From Acidimicrobiaceae bacterium (lineage in GTDB: Bacteria > Actinomycetota > Acidimicrobiia > Acidimicrobiales > Bog-793), in assembly GCA_003159795.1 (NCBI GenBank), contig PLPK01000076.1:83331-119390 (forward strand): a DNA stretch of 36,060 nt. The letters run 5' to 3'. Both the position numbers and the translations under genes were made by a program. A model generated the notes under the pieces. It was not told where the DNA came from, did no database searches, and was given only the letters and a program-made list of their open reading frames with translations. Positions 18,120-27,706 of this stretch are shown here, in pieces (position 1 is the stretch's first letter; every line of letters begins with the position of its first letter).

Positions 18120-20939
18120 GTGTCACTGATGCGAATCTTCAGGCCGCACCCGAGTCGCCTGGTCCGAAAGGCCATGGCAATCGGGGGCGCGGTCGCAGTT
18201 TCGGCCGGGATGATCGCCATTATCGGGACGGCCCTTCTCGCCACTCCCGCCGCGGCCGTGATCGCGCCGACGTTCCCGTCCGGCAGCCCGGTCCACACCT
18301 ACACCGTCACGACGACGACGGACCCGGTGTCGGGGACCGCCTGTCCCGCCACCAACTCCGATCCCTGCAGCCTGCGCGCCGCGGTCACCCAGGCGAACAC
18401 CGACGGCACCCTCGACGAGATCGTCCTGGGGGCCGGCACGTACACGCTCGAGAATGGCCTCGGGCAGGGCGTCCTCGACGTCTCGGACACCGCTGGGTTG
18501 ATCATCTCCGGAAACGGCGCCTCGTCGACCATCATCCAGCGTGACACCTCGGCCGCCGACTACGGCGTCCTCGAGAGCTTCGACGCTCCGCTCGAGCTCA
18601 CGGGCCTCGGTATCGAGCACGGCGACGCCGAGTGGGGCGGTGGCATCTACCTCATCAATGCCAACCTCTTCGCCTCGGGCGTCACCGTCCGGGACAACAC
18701 CAGCACCTACTCCGGCGGCGGCATCTACGCGAACAGCGGAAGCTACGTCTCCGGGACGGATCTCACCGTGTCGGACAACACAGCCGGCGACGGGAGTGGC
18801 GGTGGCCTCTACACCCTGGGCACGGACGGCGTCACGCTCTCCGGCAGCACCGTGTCGGACAACACCTCATGGAACAACTCGGGCGGCGGCGTCTACACCG
18901 CCGGAGATGGACCGGCGATGCTCACATCCGACGTGTTCTCCGGCAACACCGCGGCCTCCGATGGCGGCGCGGTGTACCTCTCCGCGGGGAGCTCGTCGAG
19001 TTCGGCGTTCGTGGCCGACACCTTCACCGGCAACACCGCGGGTGCTGGTGGTGCCGTCTTCCAGAGCGACGGGGGCCTCGTCATCTCCGACACCTCGCCG
19101 GTGAGCGACGCCTACGTCGGCCCGAGCAGGTTCACCGACAACGTGGCGATGGACGACTCGGGTGGCGCCCTCTACCTCGACTCCTCTGACGGAACCCAGT
19201 GCGGGACCCTGCCCTCGACCGACCTCTTCGGCTCGTTGGACGCCAACGTCTGCGTCACCGACACGACGTTCCACTCGAACGTCGCGGTGTACTCCAGCGA
19301 AGTCTCGGGCGGCGCGATCCGGAATGAAAACGCCTACGCGCTGCTGAGCCACGACACGCTGACCGGCAACACCGCCCTCGCCGATGACGGCAGCGCCGCA
19401 GGCGGCGCGATCTACAACGACGAGGAGATGGCGATCACGGACTCGACCATCAACTCGAACAGTGCCGTCGGCTACGGCTACGGCGACGGTGGCGAAGGCG
19501 GCGCCGTTTACAACAACTCCGGCTACGACCTGTCGATCTCACGTAGCACCATCAACAACAACTCGGTGTCGTGCACGAGCGAGGCATGCGACAACGAGGG
19601 TGGCGCTCTCGTCAGCCTCGGCTACGCGGTCATCAGCCACTCGCAGGTGAACGGAACCTCCGCCACCTCGAGCTGTTCGGATGCCGAATGCGACATCTAC
19701 GGCGGCGCGATCTACGAGACCGGCGAGATGTTGATCAACGCGACCGAGATCGATCACACCACGGCCTCCGCGAGCGTGGCGGGAAACGATGACGCCTACG
19801 TCTACGGCGGCGCGATCTACGCAGATGGCGAGTTCAGCCTCCACTCGTCGGATGTGAACGCCACGTCCGTCACCGCGACGAGCGGGCTGGACGGGGCCGC
19901 AGTCTATGGCGGCGCCATCGCCAACGTCTCGCTTTTCGGGATGGAGTCTGACTCGGTCGACGGCACCTCTGTCACGGTGAACGTGCCGAGCTGGCTCGAG
20001 GTCTACGGCGGGGCGGTCGCGAACAGCGATGGAGAGTTCTGGCTGGAGCGCAGCGCCATCGTCGGGACCACGGAGCACCTGACTGGTCCCCACTCCCCCG
20101 GTGACGTCCAGGGTGGCGGCTTTTACGAGTCAGGTCTCGGCACCTTCGCCGCCGAGAACGACACGATCGCCAACAACACCGGCGCCGACCAAGGTGGGGG
20201 CATCTACTACTACAACGACTACACGGGCCAGCAGATCACGAACCTGACAATCAGCGGGAACGCGGTCACCGGGGTCGGCCAGGGCGGAGGTATCTACTTC
20301 GATAACTCCACCGATGCACCCACCGTCACCGGGACGATCCTCGCCGGCAACACCGCCTTCGGCCTGCCGAACGAGTGCGCCAACCCGGAGTCGTACAACT
20401 CAGGTGGCTACAACATCGACGACACCAACACCTGCCTGCTGGACGGGACGGGGGACCAGGTGAGTGTGAACCCCCACCTCGCCCCGCTTGGCACCTGGGG
20501 ACGGACGACGTTGGAGTTCGCACTCCTGCCCGGCAGCCCGGCGATCGCGGCGGAGGACAACGCCGTCTGCCCGGACACGGACCAGCACGGGATCGCCCGC
20601 CCCGTCTCGGGGTCCTGTGACGTGGGCGCGACGGAGCTCGTCTTCAAGACGGTCACGCCCACCGAGACCGACACCGTCCACCCGTCGGGGACCGTCTCGT
20701 ACGGCAACACGGTCAAGCTCCACGTCCACCTCTCAGGCAGCGAGGGGAAGGTGTTCGGGAGCGTGAAGGTCAGTCTCGGTGCCAAGGCACTCTGTGACCA
20801 GGTGCTCGCCAAGGGGAGTACGGACTGCAAGTTCAACTCCCACGCCCTCGGGCACGGAAGCCACAAGCTCACCGTCTCCTACAAGGGTGAGGGTTGGTAC
20901 CGCTCGCTCAGCAAGGATGTCGTCGTCAAGACGTCCTGA
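18120..20939 (+). CDS. Large secreted right-handed beta-helix (choice-of-anchor Q / polymorphic-outer-membrane-like) protein with C-terminal Ig-like domain
   Basis: Signal peptide (KAMAIGGAVAVSAGMIAIIGTALLATPAAA), CSLRAAVTQAN motif, many GGG(I/V)Y / SGNTA turns, LLPGSPAIAAEDN..CPDTDQHGIARPVSGSCDVGATEL block, C-terminal Ig-like repeat; SD AAGGGGGAACA before GTG. Confidence 0.85.
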   Translation: MSLMRIFRPHPSRLVRKAMAIGGAVAVSAGMIAIIGTALLATPAAAVIAPTFPSGSPVHTYTVTTTTDPVSGTACPATNSDPCSLRAAVTQANTDGTLDEIVLGAGTYTLENGLGQGVLDVSDTAGLIISGNGASSTIIQRDTSAADYGVLESFDAPLELTGLGIEHGDAEWGGGIYLINANLFASGVTVRDNTSTYSGGGIYANSGSYVSGTDLTVSDNTAGDGSGGGLYTLGTDGVTLSGSTVSDNTSWNNSGGGVYTAGDGPAMLTSDVFSGNTAASDGGAVYLSAGSSSSSAFVADTFTGNTAGAGGAVFQSDGGLVISDTSPVSDAYVGPSRFTDNVAMDDSGGALYLDSSDGTQCGTLPSTDLFGSLDANVCVTDTTFHSNVAVYSSEVSGGAIRNENAYALLSHDTLTGNTALADDGSAAGGAIYNDEEMAITDSTINSNSAVGYGYGDGGEGGAVYNNSGYDLSISRSTINNNSVSCTSEACDNEGGALVSLGYAVISHSQVNGTSATSSCSDAECDIYGGAIYETGEMLINATEIDHTTASASVAGNDDAYVYGGAIYADGEFSLHSSDVNATSVTATSGLDGAAVYGGAIANVSLFGMESDSVDGTSVTVNVPSWLEVYGGAVANSDGEFWLERSAIVGTTEHLTGPHSPGDVQGGGFYESGLGTFAAENDTIANNTGADQGGGIYYYNDYTGQQITNLTISGNAVTGVGQGGGIYFDNSTDAPTVTGTILAGNTAFGLPNECANPESYNSGGYNIDDTNTCLLDGTGDQVSVNPHLAPLGTWGRTTLEFALLPGSPAIAAEDNAVCPDTDQHGIARPVSGSCDVGATELVFKTVTPTETDTVHPSGTVSYGNTVKLHVHLSGSEGKVFGSVKVSLGAKALCDQVLAKGSTDCKFNSHALGHGSHKLTVSYKGEGWYRSLSKDVVVKTS

Positions 20940-20970
20940 TCGAAAGAGGGGCCTTCGGGCTCGAACCGGA

Positions 20971-21007
20971 GCCGCCGCTTCCCCCTTGGGTTGGGGGGAG
21001 CGGCGGC
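20971..21007. terminator. Strong GC hairpin between convergent beta-helix and modBC genes
   Basis: GCCGCCGCTtCCCCC-ttgggttg-GGGGGAGCGGCGGC, near-perfect stem with a one-base bulge. Confidence 0.65.
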
Positions 21008-21046
21008 TTCGCGTCGGGGAAGACCGCCCGCCCGGCGGGGTTCTTC

Positions 21047-22867
21047 TCAGGGTGTCCGGGGCCAGACGGCGATCGCCTCAGCCGGCACCTCGACGCGACA
21101 CCGCTCGCCGGGGACGGCGCCCCCCGCACCCCCGCCGCGGCCGCGTAGCAAGAGCCCGCCGCCGAGGTCGAGTGCGACCTCGTGAGCGGAGCCGAGATCA
21201 AGGACGTCGACGACGAGTGCCTCGAGACTCCCGGCCGCGCCGACTCGGACCTGCTCGGGCCGGATACACCACCACAGCGGCGTGCCCGGTGGGAGCCCGT
21301 GGGCCGGCCCTTGGAACGCCACGTCGCCACAGACGATCCCACCGCCCGGGCGGGCTGTTCCCGGGAGGAGGTTGGCGATGCCCAACAGGCGCGCCACCTC
21401 TGGCGAGGCAGGTCTCGCAAAGACCTCGCGCCGGGCGCCTTCCTGGAGCAGGTGGCCGTCGGCGATGACCATCACCTCCGCGGCGAGCAGCGCCGCCTCC
21501 TCCGGGTCGTGGGTGACGAGCACGGTCGAGATCCCCGTCTCGAGCTGCAGCTGGCGCAGCTCGCGTCGCAGATCGGCCCGCACCGGCGCGTCGAGCGCCG
21601 AGAACGGCTCGTCGAGCAGGAGCAGGCCCGGCGAGCGGCTGAGCGCTTGTGCCAGGCCGACCCGCTGGCGCTGGCCGCCGGAGAGCTCGCCCGGCAACCG
21701 GTTCTCGAGGCCGGCCAGCCCGAGCCGTTCGAGCCAGTAGGCGGCTATTGCGGGGTCGGCGCCGGCGCCGAAGAGCAGCTGCCCCCAGACGGTGAGGTGC
21801 GGGAAGAGGGCGACGCCCTGGGGCAGGTAGCCGATACGGCGCTCCTCGATGGGGACGCCCGCCACCTCGGCCTCGCCGTAGCGGACGGAGCCGGGCGAGG
21901 CGCCGTAGAGGCCCGCGAGACAGCGCATCGTCGCCGACTTGCCGGACCCCGACGGTCCGAGGATCGCGAGGCTCGTCCCCGTACCCACGTGGTCGAGCCG
22001 GAGGTGGAAGGTGCCGAGGCGGAGCCGGAGGTCGAACGAGACCGGGCTGCCCGCGACTCTCGCCGGCGCGGCCGGCACCGGGAGATGCGCCACGACCCTG
22101 CGCCTGGTCCTTGGCCGGAGCCGGGTGAGGCTGACGACGACGACGGCGAGTCCGAGCGCGAGGGCGGTGGGCGCCTCGGTCTGCGCAAGCCCGCTGGCGC
22201 TGAACTGCACCGATGTGAAGACCGGCAGGGTGTAGGGGTGGTAGGCGAGGATCACGGTCGCCCCGTACTCGCCGAGCGCCCGTAGCCAGGCGAGCAGCAG
22301 TCCCGCCCGGATCCCCTCCGCCGCGCCCGGCAGGCCGACCCGCCAGAACCTCGCCAGCTGCCGGTGGCCGAGCCCGGCCGCGAGGTCGTGGAAGGCCGGG
22401 TCGACGCCGCCGAAGGCGGAGCGCGCGACGAGGACGAGGAACGGTGAGGCGACGAAGGTCTGGGCGAGCACGACGCCCGCCAGCGAGTCGGTCAGGTTCC
22501 CGTTGAAAAGGCTCCCGAGCGTCGTGTACGGCCCCACGATGTAGATGAGAAGGATCCCCGCCATGAGCGGCGGCAGCGCCAGCGGCAGGGACACCACGAG
22601 CGTGACGAACGAGGCCCAGCGGGACCTCGAGCGCGCGAGCAGGTAGGCGAGCGGGATCCCGAAGGCGGCGATGAGCGCCGTGGAAATCGTCGCTGTGATG
22701 GCCGAGGTGTAGAGGGCGGGATACAGCCCCGGTGCCGAGAACCCCCGCTGGTTCGAGGTTCCGAGCCGGACGACGAAAGCGCCGAGTGGGACGGCGAGGT
22801 AGAGCGCGAGCAGCCCGCCGAGCACGAGCAGCGGGCTGTTGCGCCACGCTCGCCTTCCCACCGCCAC
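21047..22867 (-). CDS. Molybdate/tungstate ABC transporter, ModB permease fused to ModC ATPase
   Basis: N-terminal permease with EYGATVILAYHPYTLPVFT (ModB EAA-loop-like), then Walker A GPSGSGKS, LSGGQRQRVGLAQAL, LLLLDEPFSALD and TOBE-like tail, in one uninterrupted frame; GTG 22867. Confidence 0.88.
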   Translation of the reverse strand: MAVGRRAWRNSPLLVLGGLLALYLAVPLGAFVVRLGTSNQRGFSAPGLYPALYTSAITATISTALIAAFGIPLAYLLARSRSRWASFVTLVVSLPLALPPLMAGILLIYIVGPYTTLGSLFNGNLTDSLAGVVLAQTFVASPFLVLVARSAFGGVDPAFHDLAAGLGHRQLARFWRVGLPGAAEGIRAGLLLAWLRALGEYGATVILAYHPYTLPVFTSVQFSASGLAQTEAPTALALGLAVVVVSLTRLRPRTRRRVVAHLPVPAAPARVAGSPVSFDLRLRLGTFHLRLDHVGTGTSLAILGPSGSGKSATMRCLAGLYGASPGSVRYGEAEVAGVPIEERRIGYLPQGVALFPHLTVWGQLLFGAGADPAIAAYWLERLGLAGLENRLPGELSGGQRQRVGLAQALSRSPGLLLLDEPFSALDAPVRADLRRELRQLQLETGISTVLVTHDPEEAALLAAEVMVIADGHLLQEGARREVFARPASPEVARLLGIANLLPGTARPGGGIVCGDVAFQGPAHGLPPGTPLWWCIRPEQVRVGAAGSLEALVVDVLDLGSAHEVALDLGGGLLLRGRGGGAGGAVPGERCRVEVPAEAIAVWPRTP

Positions 22868-22874
22868 AGACCTC

Positions 22875-23831
22875 CTAGGAGACGAGCGAGCGCAGCGGCT
22901 TTGGCACCGCCGAGCGTGGCCCGGAGAGTTTCGCCGGGGAATCGACCGTGAGACCGAAGCTACGCAGGATCGCGGAGCCCTTCGCACTGAATAAGAACTT
23001 CACGAGAGCGACCGCCCCCGCCTCGTGCGGCGCACGGTTCACGACCGTGACCACGTAGGGGTTCACCAGCTTGATCGGGCCGAGCGTGACGGTCGGGATG
23101 TTGGCGGCCTTGGCCTCGACCCCGTAGAAGAACGCCGCGTCGAGCTGGTGGGCCTGGAGTCGACCGACCATGGACTCCTCGGGGAAGACGTCGGAGGTTT
23201 CGGTGGCGAGGGTCTTGAGCGCCGGCATGTTCTCGGCCCTGGCGGCGTCGTGGAGTGCCTCGACGGCGAGGACGCCCTTCGGGTCGATGGCCGGGTCGGT
23301 GCGCCCGAGCCGGAAGCCCGGCATCGTGATGACCTTGTACCACGGCTTGGTATGGAAGTACTTGGCGAACTTGCTGGTCGGGTTGTAGCCGAGCAACAGC
23401 GGCGTCGTCCCGAACTGCGCGTACCAGGAGACCCAGTCGCCGTTTCTGGTGCCCTCGAGCGAGGCCGCGGACTTCGCACCGGCGCTGACGAACACGTCCG
23501 CCTTCTGGGTCTTGCCCTGGATCTCGGTGGCGAGCGCCGACGAGCCGGCGGAGAAGCCGTCGAACGCGTAGCCGGTCGCCTTGTCAAAGGAGGCGCTGAC
23601 CTTCGCCATGGTGTCGACGAGCGATCCGGCATAGAGGACGTAGACCGGCCCGCCCTTCGAAGCCGAGGCGACAGCCGGGCCGGTACCGGGAATCGGCGCC
23701 GCGAACACAAGAAGGGTCCCGGCCGCCATCGCCATCGCGGCCCACCGGGTGCACCGGCGCCACGGGTGGCCCACCACCCGGAATGCGACAGCACGCCGGT
23801 GACCCGGCGCGTGGTTAGCAAGGTAGGACAT
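22875..23831 (-). CDS. ModA/WtpA-like molybdate/tungstate-binding protein
   Basis: Signal peptide; VYVLYAGSLVDTMAKVSASFDKATGYAFDGFSAGSSALATEIQGKTQKADVFVSAG; directly upstream of modBC. Confidence 0.85.
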   Translation of the reverse strand: MSYLANHAPGHRRAVAFRVVGHPWRRCTRWAAMAMAAGTLLVFAAPIPGTGPAVASASKGGPVYVLYAGSLVDTMAKVSASFDKATGYAFDGFSAGSSALATEIQGKTQKADVFVSAGAKSAASLEGTRNGDWVSWYAQFGTTPLLLGYNPTSKFAKYFHTKPWYKVITMPGFRLGRTDPAIDPKGVLAVEALHDAARAENMPALKTLATETSDVFPEESMVGRLQAHQLDAAFFYGVEAKAANIPTVTLGPIKLVNPYVVTVVNRAPHEAGAVALVKFLFSAKGSAILRSFGLTVDSPAKLSGPRSAVPKPLRSLVS

Positions 23832-23846
23832 GCACGGCCCCTTTCG

Positions 23847-23867
23847 ACTAATCAACTTGTGACTAGT
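23847..23867. promoter_or_regulatory. Inverted repeat operator candidate upstream of modA
   Basis: ACTAATCA-acttg-TGACTAGT (7/8 paired), 15 bp upstream of the modA start and just beyond the padR stop. Confidence 0.55.
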
Positions 23868-23871
23868 GAAC

Positions 23872-24486
23872 CTAGCCCGACCCACCCCACCACGGTGCCA
23901 CTCCGGGGCGGGCGGGCCCAGGGGACGTGGTCCCTGCGCCCCCGCCGGTCCCGGCGGCCTCGATCAGCTCGGCGAGGAAGCTCGCCAGGGCCTCGGCCGA
24001 GCGGAGCCGCCAGCGGCTGAGCGTCGCGTCGAACCCCTCGGCCTCGGCGAGCTTGCGTCGCAACCCGTCGAGCATCGGATCGAGCCGCGCCGCCTGGGCT
24101 TCGAGGAGCCCCCGGGGGTCCCGGCCGGCGCGGTCGATGAGCAGCAACTTCACCAGCAGCTCTGACCGGGCGTCGCGCACGTGCGCCACCACCTCGGCGA
24201 GCCAGTAATCGAGCGCCACCCGCCCCTCCGGCGTCGCCTCGACCAGGCGTCGCTCGGGACCGCGCTCGCCGGGGACCGAGCCAACCTCGCGCACAAGTCC
24301 CGCGGCCTCGAGCGAGGCGAGCGCCCGGTAGACGAGCGGGCGCGGGATGGTCCAGATCGTGCCGATCACGCCATTCGGCGCGAAGGCCCGGCCGAGCGCG
24401 AAACCGTGGGTCTGGTTCTCGGCGACGAGCCCGAGCACTGCCCACTCGCCGAGCGAGCGATCCTTCGATGTCGTCACCGGGGCCAC
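23872..24486 (-). CDS. PadR-family transcriptional regulator
   Basis: LGEWAVLGLVAENQTHGFALGRAF..IWTIPRPLVYRALASLEAAGLV wHTH and Vir-like C-terminal helices. Confidence 0.85.
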   Translation of the reverse strand: MAPVTTSKDRSLGEWAVLGLVAENQTHGFALGRAFAPNGVIGTIWTIPRPLVYRALASLEAAGLVREVGSVPGERGPERRLVEATPEGRVALDYWLAEVVAHVRDARSELLVKLLLIDRAGRDPRGLLEAQAARLDPMLDGLRRKLAEAEGFDATLSRWRLRSAEALASFLAELIEAAGTGGGAGTTSPGPARPGVAPWWGGSG

Positions 24487-24535
24487 CCTACGTGCATCGC
24501 ACGCGATCGGGACACTGCCAGGCGAGGCCGCCTGT

Positions 24536-24745
24536 CTAGTCCTTGGCGACCATGACGGCGGTGGACTTGATCACCGCCGAGACCGAGTCACCGACGGCGA
24601 GACCGAGAGACCCGACGGAGTCCCTCGTGATCACGGCGACGACCTCCTCGCCACCGGCGAGCCGGATCGTGACCACGGACATGACCGCCCCCGGCTCTAT
24701 CGAGATGACCGTCCCGGGCAGCTGATTGCGAGCGCTGATCCTCAT
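24536..24745 (-). CDS. Molbindin (single TOBE/Mop domain)
   Basis: MRISARNQLPGTVISIEPGAVMSVVTIRLAGGEEVVAVITRDSVGSLGLAVGDSVSAVIKSTAVMVAKD, canonical Mop domain. Confidence 0.93.
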   Translation of the reverse strand: MRISARNQLPGTVISIEPGAVMSVVTIRLAGGEEVVAVITRDSVGSLGLAVGDSVSAVIKSTAVMVAKD

Positions 24746-24888
24746 GTCCGGACAGTATCGTCCCTGGTCACCTGGTTGCCGCGGGTGGAATGGCCGATCG
24801 CGGGACCTCTTGTAACTGGTCGGGGGGGGAACCTACGCTCCCTGGGCCGTTCGCGGCCGAACCGCCCGTGCAAAAGGAGAGGCCCACG

Positions 24889-26580
24889 ATGCTGAGTGCC
24901 CTGGAGATCGCCCGTCAAGCCGACCTGAAGCCGATCGAGGAGATCGCGGCCCAGATGGGGATCGGCCAGCACCTGCTCGAGCACTACGGCCAGAGCGTCG
25001 CCAAGATCAAGCTCGACGCCATCGACGAGCTCGCCGACAGGCCCCGTGCCCGTTACATCGTCGTCTCGGCGGTCAGCCCGACGCCCTTCGGCGAGGGCAA
25101 GACGACGATGACCCTCGGGCTCGGCCAGGCGATGCGGCTCATCGGCAAGCGGGCGACCGTCGCGATCCGCCAGGGCTCGATGGGACCGACGTTCGGCATC
25201 AAGGGGGCGGCCGCCGGCGGCGGCTACAGCCAGGCCGTGCCGTTCGAGACGCTGGCCCTCAGCCTCACCGGGGACATGCACGCCGTGACCGCCGCCCACA
25301 ACATGCTCGCCGCGATCCTCGACAACCACATCTACCAGGGAAATTTGCTCGGCATCGACGTCCACGACATCACCTGGCGACGCGTCCTCGACGTCGACGA
25401 CCGCGCGCTGCGCAACGTCATCACCGGCCTCGGGAGCCGGCTCGACGGGATCCCGCGCCAGACCGGGTTCGACATCACCGCCGCCTCGGAGGCGATGGCG
25501 GTCCTGGCACTTTCGAGCTCGCTGATCGACATGCGGGCGAGGCTCGGCCGGATCATCGTCGGCTACACGAGGGCCGGCGAGCCGATCACCGCCGAGCAGC
25601 TGCGGGGGGCGGGCGCAATGACGGTCATCATGCGCGACGCCCTGAAGCCGAACCTTTTGCAGACCCTCGAAAACACCCCGGTGCTGGTGCACGCCGGGCC
25701 GTTCGGCAACATCGCCCACGGGGCCTCGTCGATCGTCGCCGACCTGATCGGCATCCACTGCGGCGACTACCTCGTCACCGAGGCCGGCTTCGGCGCCGAC
25801 ATGGGGGCGGAGCGCTTCTTCAACATCAAGTGCCGGACCTCGGGGCTCGAACCCGACGCAGGGGTCGTCGTCACCACCGTGCGGGCCTTGAAGGTGCAGT
25901 CCGGACGTCACCGCGTCGTCGCCGGGCGGCCGCTGCCTGAGTCGCTGACCACCGAGAACGTCGACGACGTCCAGGCGGGGGCACCCAACCTCGCCAAGCA
26001 GGTCGAGAACATCCGCTGCCACGGCGTCACCCCGGTGGTCGCGATCAACGGCCAGCCGGGCGACTTCCCCTCCGAGCACGAGGCGATCCGCGAGATCGCG
26101 GCCTCCCTCGGCGTACGGGTCGCGCTCTGCCAGCCCTACACCGAGGGTGGGAAGGGCGTCGTCGAGCTCGCCGAGGCGGTCGCCGAGGCGGCCGAGGAGC
26201 CGAGCCGGTTCCAGCTCCTCTACCCGACGGAGATGCCGCTGCGGGAGAAGATAGAGACGATCGCCGAGCGGATCTACGGCGCCGACGGGGTCGACTACTC
26301 CCCCACCGCCCAACGGCAACTCGCGCGTTACGAGGCGAACGGGCTGGGGAACCTGCCGATCTGCGTCGCCAAGACCCAGTACTCGCTGTCAGCGGATCCC
26401 ACCCTCTACGGCGCGCCGACCGGCTGGAGCCTTCACGTGCGCGAGGTGCGGGCCTCGGTCGGGGCGGGGTTCATCTACCCGATCTGCGGCGACATGTCGA
26501 CGATGCCAGGGCTCAGCTCGACGCCCTCGGCCTACGAGATCGACATCAACGACGAGGGCGAGATCGTCGGCCTCTCCTGA
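24889..26580 (+). CDS. fhs: Formate--tetrahydrofolate ligase
   Basis: TPFGEGKTTMTLGLGQAM, QGSMGPTFGIKGAAAGGGYSQ, LTGDMHAVTAAHNMLAA, PICVAKTQYSLSADP; ATG 24889 with SD AAAAGGAGAG. Confidence 0.96.
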   Translation: MLSALEIARQADLKPIEEIAAQMGIGQHLLEHYGQSVAKIKLDAIDELADRPRARYIVVSAVSPTPFGEGKTTMTLGLGQAMRLIGKRATVAIRQGSMGPTFGIKGAAAGGGYSQAVPFETLALSLTGDMHAVTAAHNMLAAILDNHIYQGNLLGIDVHDITWRRVLDVDDRALRNVITGLGSRLDGIPRQTGFDITAASEAMAVLALSSSLIDMRARLGRIIVGYTRAGEPITAEQLRGAGAMTVIMRDALKPNLLQTLENTPVLVHAGPFGNIAHGASSIVADLIGIHCGDYLVTEAGFGADMGAERFFNIKCRTSGLEPDAGVVVTTVRALKVQSGRHRVVAGRPLPESLTTENVDDVQAGAPNLAKQVENIRCHGVTPVVAINGQPGDFPSEHEAIREIAASLGVRVALCQPYTEGGKGVVELAEAVAEAAEEPSRFQLLYPTEMPLREKIETIAERIYGADGVDYSPTAQRQLARYEANGLGNLPICVAKTQYSLSADPTLYGAPTGWSLHVREVRASVGAGFIYPICGDMSTMPGLSSTPSAYEIDINDEGEIVGLS

Positions 26581-26931
26581 CGGCCGGACGGCCATCTCGG
26601 CGGAGGCCCGGCGCGAGCCAGGGCTTCATCGACAGCGGTCGTGACCTGGCCGTCCGCGTCGAGGTGATCGCCGATCACATCCCGGCTTGGTGGTCACGAT
26701 CCGGGACCTGCCAGGCGCGGCGCCGACCCGCTCGGCTGGGCGGGTAGCGGCCCCGGCGGCGAGCTGGGGCTTGCCGGCCCGACCGCGTAGACGAGCCCGG
26801 GTGTACTTGGCTGCCGGAGACTCGCCCATGACGCGCCGACGGCGCGCGAGACGCCGCCGGACCGCCTTGCCCCACAGAACGGAGCTGCTTCGCGTCAGGG
26901 GCGCGCCGACTTTGCCGGCGGCCCGCGTTGC

Positions 26932-27621
26932 TCAGTAGCAGTCGATGCCGAGCCCCATGTGCCTGCCGGCAGTGGTGGCTGTCGCGTCGGCGGTCGCGTG
27001 AAGCGATGACGAAGAGGTGAGCGACGCGTCCCAGACGTTGATAATCGCTTCTGTCCAGATCCGGAGCCACGCGTCGTAGGCGGCGGGGTGCGCTGCCGTA
27101 TTGACCTTCACCATTTCGTCGATGAAAAGTGACTGGATCTCGTTCTTGTAGTACTGCAATGCGTCGATGACCGGTTCGTGTTCGTATCCCTCGATCCGCG
27201 CGAGGTATTTCGCGCAGTAGCCGTTCGCTGTACGGTCGAAGGCCGCTGGGCTCGCGGTCACACCTGTCCACATACTCGTGACGGTCACCCGGGTCGCGGT
27301 GCGGAGACCATGGGCAATCGATCCGCTCACCGAGACCTTGTAGCCCCTCGTCAGCCACTGGATCTGGGTGCCCACGGTCCACTGCCAGAGGTCGATCTCA
27401 ATGACGGCGTCGGGAGCGATCGCGATCCCCAACCGGCTCCGGCCGACGTCCAGGACGATGGTCCGCCCGGCAACGTTCACCGAGCCGATGGTGCCGGCCG
27501 TCGAGAAATAGCCGTGCGGGGCGCGCGGACCCGTGGCCGCAGAGATCGGACCGGCGGCAGGAACGAGAACCACGCACAGCGCCGCGACCAGCACGAACGC
27601 CGCTCTCTTCGCGATCGACAT
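26932..27621 (-). CDS. Secreted hypothetical protein
   Basis: Signal peptide MSIAKRAAFVLVAALCVVLVPAAGPISAA; no recognised domain; ends GLGIDCY. Confidence 0.65.
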   Translation of the reverse strand: MSIAKRAAFVLVAALCVVLVPAAGPISAATGPRAPHGYFSTAGTIGSVNVAGRTIVLDVGRSRLGIAIAPDAVIEIDLWQWTVGTQIQWLTRGYKVSVSGSIAHGLRTATRVTVTSMWTGVTASPAAFDRTANGYCAKYLARIEGYEHEPVIDALQYYKNEIQSLFIDEMVKVNTAAHPAAYDAWLRIWTEAIINVWDASLTSSSSLHATADATATTAGRHMGLGIDCY

Positions 27622-27692
27622 CGCCGACCCCTTTCTCGGTCTCCGGCGGGGACCCACCGCTTCCTGACGGGAGGATACTCAGCCGGGGTCGG

Positions 27693-27706
27693 GCATTCCC
27701 GAATGC
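27693..27706. promoter_or_regulatory. Small palindrome upstream of the secreted hypothetical
   Basis: GCATTC-cc-GAATGC perfect inverted repeat, about 70 bp upstream of the minus-strand start at 27621. Confidence 0.25.

Noticed and set aside
26581-26931. Gene or transposase relic between fhs and the secreted hypothetical
   Set aside because: All frames are short or low-complexity Arg/Pro-rich; no motif recognised
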